Source: Bacteroidota bacterium (GTDB lineage Bacteria; Bacteroidota; Bacteroidia; Chitinophagales; Chitinophagaceae). Taken from it: DNA of 64,000 bases. Location: contig JAFDYG010000540.1 of assembly GCA_018267545.1 (NCBI GenBank), positions 1 to 64,000 of the forward strand, read 5' to 3'. A program made the translations under genes and the position numbers. The notes under the pieces are model-generated. The model was given only the letters and a program-made list of their open reading frames with translations. It did not search any database and was not told where the DNA came from. Of this stretch, positions 17,378 to 24,478 are shown piece after piece; position 1 is the stretch's first letter; each line of letters starts with the position of its first letter.

Positions 17378-17389
17378 ACCCCGAATTTA

Positions 17390-18067
17390 TCACACGTCCA
17401 GCACATTCACCAGTCTATTCTTAAAAGCAAACACCACCAGTCCTGCCGTATTTTTGGCCGCCGTTTTAACCAGGAGGCTGTTCCGATACCCATCCACCGT
17501 TCTGACGCTCAAAAAAAGCTTCTCCGCTATCTCCGGTGTAGTATATTCCCTGCAGATGAGCTCCAGGATCTCGATCTCCCTTCTCGTCAGGTTCAGGGTC
17601 ATTTCGAAAGGCGTCGCCCTACCCTTTCGGTCAAGCTGACCCGAATGAAGTACCCGTATTACCATTTCATTGAAGTAGAAACCCGTCTGATGCACCGTAG
17701 TGATAGCCTTATACAGCTCTTCCAGGGTTGTATTTTTCGCCATATACCCGTTGATGCCGTGCTTTACCATATGCGCCACATATTTTTCGTCGCCATGCAC
17801 CGACAGGATGACGATCTTGACGTCAGGCAGACATTTACGCAGGCGACGGGTTGCTTCCAGCCCGTTCATTTCCGGCATCATAAGATCCATCAGGACAACA
17901 TCGGGCGATGGATTCGGGCTTGTCACCCACTCGATCAGCTCTCGTCCCGTGCCTACCTCCGCCACTACCTTTATGTTGTCGAAATTCTTCAGGTTGGAGG
18001 TAAGACATTCCCGGAAAAGGAGCTGGTCGTCTGCTATGGCGACACGTATTGGATTATCCGTTTGCAT
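17390..18067 (-). CDS. NarL/LuxR-type response regulator, 225 aa
   Basis: An N-terminal receiver domain (RVAIADDQLLFRECL; phospho-acceptor Asp in VVLMDLMMPEMNG; conserved Lys in GYMAKNT) and a C-terminal LuxR/GerE HTH (LTRREIEILELICREYTTPEIAEKL, VRTVDGYRNSLLVKT). It overlaps the upstream histidine kinase gene by 14 bases, so the two form a classic translationally coupled two-component system. The regulon is unknown; the neighbouring Crp/Fnr gene is the nearest downstream candidate. Confidence 0.93.
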   Translation of the reverse strand: MQTDNPIRVAIADDQLLFRECLTSNLKNFDNIKVVAEVGTGRELIEWVTSPNPSPDVVLMDLMMPEMNGLEATRRLRKCLPDVKIVILSVHGDEKYVAHMVKHGINGYMAKNTTLEELYKAITTVHQTGFYFNEMVIRVLHSGQLDRKGRATPFEMTLNLTRREIEILELICREYTTPEIAEKLFLSVRTVDGYRNSLLVKTAAKNTAGLVVFAFKNRLVNVLDV

Positions 18068-18869
18068 AACTTTCGCTGTTTAAAGGAGCTGAAACGACGA
18101 CGCGCATGCCTTTTCCCGGCTCACTCTCGAACCGAATTCCAGCATTGATGAGCTGCGCCCTTGCTTCCATATTCCGAAGCCCCGCCCCCCTTTTCAGACC
18201 CGTTTCCCGTTCGTTGTATCCTTTACCATCGTCCCTGTAATACAGGACCAGCCTGTCTTCCTCAACGTCCAATCTCAATTCAATCCTCTTCGCCTCTGCG
18301 TGCTTGATCGTATTGCTCAACAGTTCCTGTACGATACGATATAGGGAAAGCGATACCGTCTCCGGCAGCTCGGGTAGGTATTCTATAGACTCAAAGGAAA
18401 CATCGACCAAATCGGATGGGCCGACCCTCGAGCACAATTCCTCCAATGCTATCGCCAGACCATGCACAGCCAGCATCGGCGGCACGATATCATAAGAGAT
18501 CCGCTGTACGCTCCTGATGCCCGTATCGATAAGGCTCCTCCCGTCCTCGATGATCTTTGCGCCGGGCTGGGAGAATGTCAGCAAAGGTTCGATCTGTCCC
18601 AGCTTGACGCTGAGTATGGAAAACAAGCTGCCGATCTCATCGTGAAGGTCCTGGGCAATACGGCGCCGCTCCTCTTCCACCTGCTGTATCGTATTGTTCA
18701 GCACTTCCATACGGGTAGAGACCTCTGCTTCCTGCAGCTGCAGCCTCTGGCGATGCAGCCTCCTGCGGTACAGCAGAAAAAAATATACGATCGCCCCGCC
18801 CATCAAAAAGAACGCAAACGTCCCCACGAACAGGAAATAAAAGATGTCTATTCGACTTTGTAGTTCCAT
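18054..18869 (-). CDS. Sensor histidine kinase, HisKA_3/NarX-like, 271 aa
   Basis: One N-terminal transmembrane helix (residues 9-33), a short coiled coil, and a HisKA_3 dimerisation domain with phospho-acceptor His in RRIAQDLHDEIGSLF. The HATPase domain has YYRDDGKGYNERE and GAGLRNMEARAQLI. There is no periplasmic sensor domain, so the signal may come from the membrane protein encoded immediately upstream, whose reading frame overlaps this one by 22 bases. Its partner is the overlapping NarL-type regulator. Confidence 0.92.
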   Translation of the reverse strand: MELQSRIDIFYFLFVGTFAFFLMGGAIVYFFLLYRRRLHRQRLQLQEAEVSTRMEVLNNTIQQVEEERRRIAQDLHDEIGSLFSILSVKLGQIEPLLTFSQPGAKIIEDGRSLIDTGIRSVQRISYDIVPPMLAVHGLAIALEELCSRVGPSDLVDVSFESIEYLPELPETVSLSLYRIVQELLSNTIKHAEAKRIELRLDVEEDRLVLYYRDDGKGYNERETGLKRGAGLRNMEARAQLINAGIRFESEPGKGMRVVVSAPLNSESYANG

Positions 18870-19495
18870 AACCCGACAAAAATAAAAATGTAAAGCAGGT
18901 TGCTAAAGCAAGCATGCAGGGTCCAGATGTAGATATTGAAACGATGATCGAGCGGCAAAATATAATTGCTCAGGGTAAATAAGGATAGCGCCGCGGAAAA
19001 ATAAAGCAGGAACCCGGTATTGATCCAGAAATCGGGGGAAGCCCTGATCAGCCCCGACGCGATTCCGGATAGAACCTTATAATAATAGATGATCGACCAG
19101 GCAATCACAATCACGGCCTCGACAGGACGTGTATAGGTGTTGAAATGGTTCCACCCCTGGATAAAAAACGAATTGCACAACGAAGCGATCACGAAGACAG
19201 CGATGGTGACGGGAATCAGGGCCTTTGGCAGCACCTCTTTGAGCGCGTCCTGGTAATAGCACCCGATAAGCAGCAATTCCACAACAGTGTACACGTGAAG
19301 CAGGGCCAGGTTGGCGATATGAAACGTATTCAATATCGATGCAGCTATCCCGCAGGCGGCCGCATTCAATAACAGGAAGCACAATACCCGGAACCTCGGC
19401 GTATACTGCTTGAAATTCTTTACCGACAGAAACAACGGCAAAAGAGGCACCCCCACCGAAGTGTACAGGATAATTTTTGCTATTACCGGTTGCAT
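18848..19495 (-). CDS. Polytopic (about 7-TM) membrane protein upstream of a two-component system, 215 aa
   Basis: A hydrophobic protein with about seven helices and an aromatic-rich C-terminus (SNLLYIFIFVGLWNYKVE). I do not recognise a named family beyond the small integral-membrane proteins that often precede histidine kinases in Bacteroidota. It overlaps the kinase gene by 22 bases, so co-translation is almost certain. A sensory or signal-relay role for the kinase, which lacks its own sensor domain, is inferred from this linkage. Confidence 0.75.
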   Translation of the reverse strand: MQPVIAKIILYTSVGVPLLPLFLSVKNFKQYTPRFRVLCFLLLNAAACGIAASILNTFHIANLALLHVYTVVELLLIGCYYQDALKEVLPKALIPVTIAVFVIASLCNSFFIQGWNHFNTYTRPVEAVIVIAWSIIYYYKVLSGIASGLIRASPDFWINTGFLLYFSAALSLFTLSNYILPLDHRFNIYIWTLHACFSNLLYIFIFVGLWNYKVE

Positions 19496-19504
19496 CGCTT
19501 CGCT

Positions 19505-19870
19505 TTAAGAGTGCAGGGGACTCACGGCATCACAGGTCGGAGGGCAGGGCATGGTAAAATCGAAAACATTGCTGTCTTCTTCCGCTTCCGTCGGGCTGGC
19601 TTCCTTTTTCCTGCTGCACATATCGCAGCCTTCCTCATCGACAGGAACCAGCAGCAGCTTATGTCTGTCTTGTGGAAGGGCTTTATTGACCCCAAGGTAT
19701 ATGCGTACATATTTTGCCCCCGACTCGTCGATGATAGCGCGCAGCTCGTCCGCATCTATAAGGAATCCTTTTACGGCGCCTTTACCATGGCTGTCGATCC
19801 ATGCGCGGATCCATTTTCTGGCTTTTTCAACGGAGACTTCGAACACGGTTCGATAACTTTTCTTTTCCAT
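19505..19870 (-). CDS. Hypothetical protein with cysteine pairs, 121 aa
   Basis: I do not recognise a family. The first 80 residues look like a compact alpha/beta domain (RTVFEVSVEKARKWIRAWID, VRIYLGVNKALPQDRHKLLLVPVD). The tail holds GCDMCSRKKE and MPCPPTCDAV, two cysteine pairs that could bind metal or form disulfides. It is 9 bases upstream of the 7-TM gene, so it is probably the first gene of the 7-TM/kinase/regulator transcript. There is no signal peptide. Confidence 0.65.
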   Translation of the reverse strand: MEKKSYRTVFEVSVEKARKWIRAWIDSHGKGAVKGFLIDADELRAIIDESGAKYVRIYLGVNKALPQDRHKLLLVPVDEEGCDMCSRKKEASPTEAEEDSNVFDFTMPCPPTCDAVSPLHS

Positions 19871-19950
19871 AGCAGGTTTAAGGTATTAATGGCTAAAAAA
19901 TCGGGAGTTCAAGATACGACAATTCAATTGTTCCCTTATAAAGAAGCACA

Positions 19951-19977
19951 AAAAAACAGCCGGCGAATCCGGCTGTT
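19951..19977 (-). terminator. Rho-independent terminator of the accessory operon
   Basis: AACAGCCGG (19955-19963), 5-base loop, CCGGCTGTT (19969-19977). Read on the minus strand the stem is followed by a run of T's (complement of the A tract at 19951-19956). It lies 23 bases past the stop of the Nudix gene. Confidence 0.88.
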
Positions 19978-19999
19978 AACATTCATATAATCTTTGAAA

Positions 20000-20806
20000 T
20001 TATTGCCCTGTAAAAATAGCAGTTCCCCCAGGTTCCGTATCAGTGTTAAACTGTACGTGCTCGATCCGCTGTCCGTTATACGAAATGATATATTCCCCCT
20101 CACCCAACAGCCTGTTCTCGTCATACAAAAGATTCGTTACGATGTACTGCGAATTAGGCTCAGTGGACATATCCAACCCAACTCCCACCGTTCTGCCTTC
20201 CAGGTCGATGACCGTAACCCGGAATAGCTGATTGCGGAGGTTTAACAGGATAGCATAGTACCAGTCCGTAGCGGGGTCATTCCTAAGTCTCTCGATCTCG
20301 TTCCAGTCGTCGAAGAGATTCCAGGTGAAGATATTGGACAGCTCATTATCCTGCGGACAATTGAAAGCGGCCATCAGATCGTCATACTGGTCGTTTCTCG
20401 TATAGGTGCCGGCCCGGATGGCGGCCACTGCGTTGACGCCTGCATCGAGCCGGGACCTGGCCTCCTGAAGCGTGGCGATAAAGGTATCGGCGACCAAAAA
20501 ATAAACGGCATAATACGCTCCGCCGCCGAAAATCGCGGGTGTACAATGACCGGTACCTACTTCGATGCCCGTTTCCTCCTGCAGCTCCCGGATCGCGCCG
20601 GCAATCACTCTTGCATTGGAATAAGGCGGCCCGTCCAGCGCTCCGCCGGGAAACGCCCAGTTGTTGGCTCCGTTGAGAGGTTGTCCCGCGGGAATAATAC
20701 TCCCCCCCGCGCCGTTCGGGTTGTGAAAGAAATAACCGCGTAGATTCTTGAATGCAATCATAAAATTGCCCCTGCCGTTGTAAACGACAGCATACACTTG
20801 TGGCAT
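20000..20806 (-). CDS. Atypical Nudix-domain protein, 268 aa, last gene of the accessory operon
   Basis: A Nudix-like domain lies at about residues 1-130: GGALDG at 54-59 and RELQEETGIEV at 73-83. The box is longer than GX5EX7REUXEEXGU by about four residues, and the usual first Glu is missing, while the REUXEE metal-binding half is intact. The C-terminal half (about 150-268) is unfamiliar: it has a WYYAILLNLRNQLFRVTVID strand region and ends in a beta-rich tail (GEYIISYNGQRIEHVQF). No signal peptide. It follows the GT32-like gene by 18 bases. A nucleotide-sugar or similar pyrophosphatase role would fit the glycosyltransferase neighbours but is unproven. Confidence 0.65.
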   Translation of the reverse strand: MPQVYAVVYNGRGNFMIAFKNLRGYFFHNPNGAGGSIIPAGQPLNGANNWAFPGGALDGPPYSNARVIAGAIRELQEETGIEVGTGHCTPAIFGGGAYYAVYFLVADTFIATLQEARSRLDAGVNAVAAIRAGTYTRNDQYDDLMAAFNCPQDNELSNIFTWNLFDDWNEIERLRNDPATDWYYAILLNLRNQLFRVTVIDLEGRTVGVGLDMSTEPNSQYIVTNLLYDENRLLGEGEYIISYNGQRIEHVQFNTDTEPGGTAIFTGQ

Positions 20807-20824
20807 AAGAAATGGTTTTAATTG

Positions 20825-21649
20825 TTATTGATGAATATGTCGAAACAGCTGATTGGTTGAATATCCATATTGGATCATATAGCTATCCTTGAATATGCTC
20901 GTATCGATACCCGACAGGTCCTGCAGCCAGCTCGCAGGATAGAAGTAGTGCGTCGGAAATACGGTAATGTCATGGGACAAGACTACATCCGAAAAAAATA
21001 GCGGGCCCGATGCGATCCAGCTCGGGTAGCCGCATTCCCATCGGGTATAGGGAAACGTAAGCCTAAGTCGCCTGATCACGTAATACATCAGAGGATTCAG
21101 CGGCGAGCAGCCGATGACCCCATTTGCCACCATACGTTCATCCTCTCTTCCCGCAAATAATCCGGTTGGGCCGGTCCGCTCCAGCAGCTCATCCAGCGGC
21201 TTACCATTGAGCCACTGCGCATCGGCGTCGATATAAATCCCGCCGTACCGATATAGTAATTCGTAGCGCAAGATGTCCGCCTTCCCGGCCGGATATTGCT
21301 CCTTCTCATAAAGGTCCCGGTTGACCAAATCCAGGCCAGCGATGTCTTCCTCCCGCCACAAAAAATACTCCCAGTCGGGAAAAGCCGTCGTAAACGCTTT
21401 CCGGAAGCTATCTATCCATTTCCACGGCGGCGGATACGGACCGATCCAGATCTGGTGTATTTTCTTCGGAATGGCGGCAGGGCACAGCCGAAAATGTTCC
21501 CGCAGCGCATCCCTCATCTCCTGCTCCTTCCGGCAGCCGATTTTTATCTTATAGGCGGAGTGATCTTTTTCAAACAGCAGGTCCTCCGTCTGCAGGCGGT
21601 CGATCATCCCGATCAGGCAGCTGACGCCGCTCCTATCATTGTGCATCAT
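20825..21649 (-). CDS. GT32/OCH1-like glycosyltransferase with DXD motif, 274 aa
   Basis: The domain begins with IPKKIHQIWIGPYPPPWKWI, the signature start of the Gly_transf_sug (GT32, OCH1/capsular) family, followed by GKADILRYELLYRYGGIY and the DAD metal-binding motif at IDADAQW. A preceding segment of about 60 residues is unusual. No membrane segment or signal peptide is visible, so it should act in the cytoplasm on a nucleotide-sugar donor. It overlaps the three-domain glycosyltransferase by 14 bases. The acceptor is unknown; operon context raises the possibility of a protein acceptor. Confidence 0.82.
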   Translation of the reverse strand: MMHNDRSGVSCLIGMIDRLQTEDLLFEKDHSAYKIKIGCRKEQEMRDALREHFRLCPAAIPKKIHQIWIGPYPPPWKWIDSFRKAFTTAFPDWEYFLWREEDIAGLDLVNRDLYEKEQYPAGKADILRYELLYRYGGIYIDADAQWLNGKPLDELLERTGPTGLFAGREDERMVANGVIGCSPLNPLMYYVIRRLRLTFPYTRWECGYPSWIASGPLFFSDVVLSHDITVFPTHYFYPASWLQDLSGIDTSIFKDSYMIQYGYSTNQLFRHIHQ

Positions 21650-23813
21650 AGACCTTCGGTTGCCCCACCCTATCCGAAGGCAGGAGGTTTATCAATCGAT
21701 CGACCGGGTAAGGATGCCACCTGCCGTCCCTGGTATTCTTGGGACTGGTGTTCGCAGGATGTACAAATGCGACGAAGGCTTCCTCGTGATCGTGTGCAAA
21801 AACCTTTGTTCCCGGCCGCCATACAAAATCATTGTCTTCGCCGACCCGCATATCCCTGAAGCGGTGCTGCAGCCAGTACGACCGTCTGTAGGCCATCGTT
21901 GCGCCCGCTACCCACGGACGATCTTTTTCGGGATAGTGATATTTCCAGGCGGCATGCATATGCGGCGCATAAAATAAGACCTTTGCAAGACCGGTGATGT
22001 CTGCGCCGGAAGCCTGCAAGCTTCTGACCTGGCGTGAGACCCAGTCGGGGCCATACCAGTCGTCATCATCCCAGTGGACGATGATCTCACCCTTTGCCAT
22101 TTCACAGGCATAGTTTCGAAGTTGTCCGACAGTAGCTTTGTTTGCCGGCAGCCGAACGTATCGTATACGTGAGTCCGCGGGAATCATCGATTCCACCGAG
22201 GTATTTCCATTGTCTACGATGATCAATTCGGTATTAGCATAGTCCTGCTGCTGGAAATATCGGATAGCCGACGGCAGAAATAGCTGACGATTAGCCGTAG
22301 GCATGATGCAAGAGACGAGGGGGCATGCCCCCGCTGCCCAGGCGGGCAGCGCGGCTTCCGACCAGCCGTTTTGCCGGGGCAAGCTCCCCATCCTAAATTT
22401 CCACGTATTGGCTTCATGCCGGTAATAGATAAACAAGTCCCTGCCGTCCATCTTTTGCAAGCGCCCGCCAGCCCGCAGGATGCGACACATAAATTCAGCG
22501 TCCTCCCTCAAAGAAATTTCCGGGTACCCCGATTCTTTCGTCCAATAGCTTTTCAGATACACCAACGTACCGGCAGCGATATTTTCCAGAAAAAGCCTCC
22601 TGAACAGCTCCGGTGAGCACGCCCAGCATCGTTCCCTCGCTGCTTCGTAAAACAGGAAGGAATGCAAGCCCGTCACCTCCGCCGTTCCTTCCAGGATAGG
22701 CTCCACCTGGCGGCTTAGCCGCTGCGGATGATAGATATCGTCGTCGTCCCACTGGGCGATGATAAGACCGGCGGCCTGCCGGCAGCCTTCATTTCTCTTG
22801 GCGCCGATGCTTTTGGCCCCGGAGCGAACCAGTCTCACCCGATGATCTGTTTCGAGATCAGCAGGAAGATCTGCCGGTTCATTGTATACGACGATCAGCT
22901 CTTTATGAGTATAATCTTGCTGCAGAAAATAGTGAATAGCTTTTTTAATAAACTGCGGCCGGCCGGCGGTAGGCATGACGCAGCTGACCAGGGGCAAAGC
23001 GCGTCCAGCTTGCGTCAGAGGAGCCATTGCGGTCTGTATGGGTAAATCTATTTTTAGTCTTATCAATCCGGGGTCGGCAAAATTCGAACAGCCGTCTCCA
23101 CGACAGTGCTCCCGGAACGGAGTAGATGCGGCAGACTGCTGCCGGGAACAAAACCGTCGTTGATATATTTGCCGGCCTTTGTCCAGATCTTCCGCAGGCC
23201 AGGATAAGCTGCGCCATGCAAACGCGCCTTTCACCCATATCCCTTTGTATCCAGCCCTTGCCGCCCGTATATTGAAGTCCATTTCCCAGCAGGGCGTCAG
23301 GCCATAGGCTTCGTCGGCTCCCCCTATCGATTCGATCACCTCCCTCTTGACGACATAACAAAAATCGGAGAGGCTGTACAAAGGCTCGAGCGTATCCAGC
23401 TCGCCACCATATCGCTTATCCAGGTGAGCGGCAATCTCACGAAAATTCTGTGTAATGAGCGAAGGCAGCAGGGACGACTGCTGATTCCATCCGGTATTGC
23501 AGGATGGGCCGGCCAGGCCAGCGCCAGGATGTTCTTCCAGAGCCGTGACCAGCTGTTCCAGACAACGAGGCCCCAGCAGCAAGCCGGCTTCCAGCAAGAC
23601 AAAATAATCTATACCTGTTTGTGACACCAGCCGGTTGAAGCAATAAGCCTTTCCCTTAGCCGCATCCGGTCCATTTCCGTCGGCAAGCACGGATATCGAG
23701 AAGGCATCGGGCATCCGTGAAAGCGCGATCGTGTCGAGGGTCCGCTGCACATCTGCCAGCGTAGCAAAAGCAGGCGCATAAATGCCGATCGATATTTTTC
23801 TGTCTTTATACAT
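21636..23813 (-). CDS. Three-domain family 2 glycosyltransferase, 725 aa
   Basis: Three GT-A-like domains in tandem. Domain 1 (about 6-235) starts ISIGIYAPAFATLADVQRTL and has LEAG at 74-77 where a DXD would be expected, but keeps CWEMDFNIRAARAGY. Domain 2 (about 274-475) starts PLVSCVMPTAGRPQF and has WDDDD at 355-359. Domain 3 (about 498-715) starts PLVSCIMPTANRQLF and has WDDDD at 581-585. Domains 2 and 3 are clear internal duplicates. No transmembrane segments, so a soluble cytoplasmic enzyme. It overlaps the tail-collar-like gene upstream by 8 bases. Donor, acceptor and product are unknown. Confidence 0.85.
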   Translation of the reverse strand: MYKDRKISIGIYAPAFATLADVQRTLDTIALSRMPDAFSISVLADGNGPDAAKGKAYCFNRLVSQTGIDYFVLLEAGLLLGPRCLEQLVTALEEHPGAGLAGPSCNTGWNQQSSLLPSLITQNFREIAAHLDKRYGGELDTLEPLYSLSDFCYVVKREVIESIGGADEAYGLTPCWEMDFNIRAARAGYKGIWVKGAFAWRSLSWPAEDLDKGRQIYQRRFCSRQQSAASTPFREHCRGDGCSNFADPGLIRLKIDLPIQTAMAPLTQAGRALPLVSCVMPTAGRPQFIKKAIHYFLQQDYTHKELIVVYNEPADLPADLETDHRVRLVRSGAKSIGAKRNEGCRQAAGLIIAQWDDDDIYHPQRLSRQVEPILEGTAEVTGLHSFLFYEAARERCWACSPELFRRLFLENIAAGTLVYLKSYWTKESGYPEISLREDAEFMCRILRAGGRLQKMDGRDLFIYYRHEANTWKFRMGSLPRQNGWSEAALPAWAAGACPLVSCIMPTANRQLFLPSAIRYFQQQDYANTELIIVDNGNTSVESMIPADSRIRYVRLPANKATVGQLRNYACEMAKGEIIVHWDDDDWYGPDWVSRQVRSLQASGADITGLAKVLFYAPHMHAAWKYHYPEKDRPWVAGATMAYRRSYWLQHRFRDMRVGEDNDFVWRPGTKVFAHDHEEAFVAFVHPANTSPKNTRDGRWHPYPVDRLINLLPSDRVGQPKVYDAQ

Positions 23814-24474
23814 ATTTAATCAGGTAATGGACATACATATTTTTGGATCTCGTCTCCGTGCTGGTCCTTACGGTATTGGGCGTGTCTTCGGGAGGGTCGG
23901 TTGCATTGGTAGGAGGAGAAGTATTGGCAGAGCCTGTCGTCAGCGTCGAATCGCTGCCTTCCTCTCCGATCGTGGCTACAGTGGGAGTCGGGTCGGTATA
24001 TTCATGCCAGTGCAGCTGAAGAGCGTCCTGCTGAATAGAGCCAACCCCGGCATTCGTCATCCCGTTTTTCAATGTCCGGCTGCCTGCATCCGGGTCGTTT
24101 GGGGCCGTCCCCTGGATGTTCAGCGCTGTGCCATTGACCGCTCGCAGGAAATAACCGCGATAATCCGGGATCCGAAAGGTCGCGTCCGGAGGGAGCTTTC
24201 CCGAATAGCCCGGAGCATATTGATCGCCGGACTTACTATACAGAAATCCGATGACTCGGAACAGCTGGGGATATGCGCAGCAATAGAGCTGTCGCCCGTC
24301 GCAGACCATCCAGCCCCACCCTTCTATATTGTCCGTCACGGGATTGTTTGGAATAGGATCGGTAGTATAGTCCTGCTCCCCCGGCGGCGAGCTGACCGGG
24401 TCTCCGATATCTCCGGCAAAGGCGATGATGGAGCCCGCGGGTATGCCCGCGGAAGCGCTCATGAATGGAAACAT
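23806..24474 (-). CDS. Phage-tail-collar-domain protein, 222 aa
   Basis: A short protein of the phage tail collar / microcystin-dependent-protein type: PAGSIIAFAGD near the N-terminus, GWMVCDGRQLYCCAYPQLF, then ATFRIPDYRGYFLRAVNG. This is the known collar pattern of a GxI-xFAG start, a WxxCDG turn, and a FxxPDxRGxFxR loop. The second half is Thr/Ser/Pro-rich with a His-containing LQLHWHEYTD. No signal peptide. In phages and tail-like particles such proteins cap fibre tips. No tail tube, sheath or baseplate gene is nearby, so this is not a prophage. Start alternatives are ATG 24474 or ATG 24462. Confidence 0.82.
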   Translation of the reverse strand: MFPFMSASAGIPAGSIIAFAGDIGDPVSSPPGEQDYTTDPIPNNPVTDNIEGWGWMVCDGRQLYCCAYPQLFRVIGFLYSKSGDQYAPGYSGKLPPDATFRIPDYRGYFLRAVNGTALNIQGTAPNDPDAGSRTLKNGMTNAGVGSIQQDALQLHWHEYTDPTPTVATIGEEGSDSTLTTGSANTSPPTNATDPPEDTPNTVRTSTETRSKNMYVHYLIKYV

Positions 24475-24478
24475 ATAA

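Noticed and set aside
23806-24474. Prophage call based on the tail-collar protein
   Set aside because: No capsid, portal, terminase, tail tube, lysis or integrase gene is present in the window, and the neighbours are metabolic or glycosyltransferase genes.
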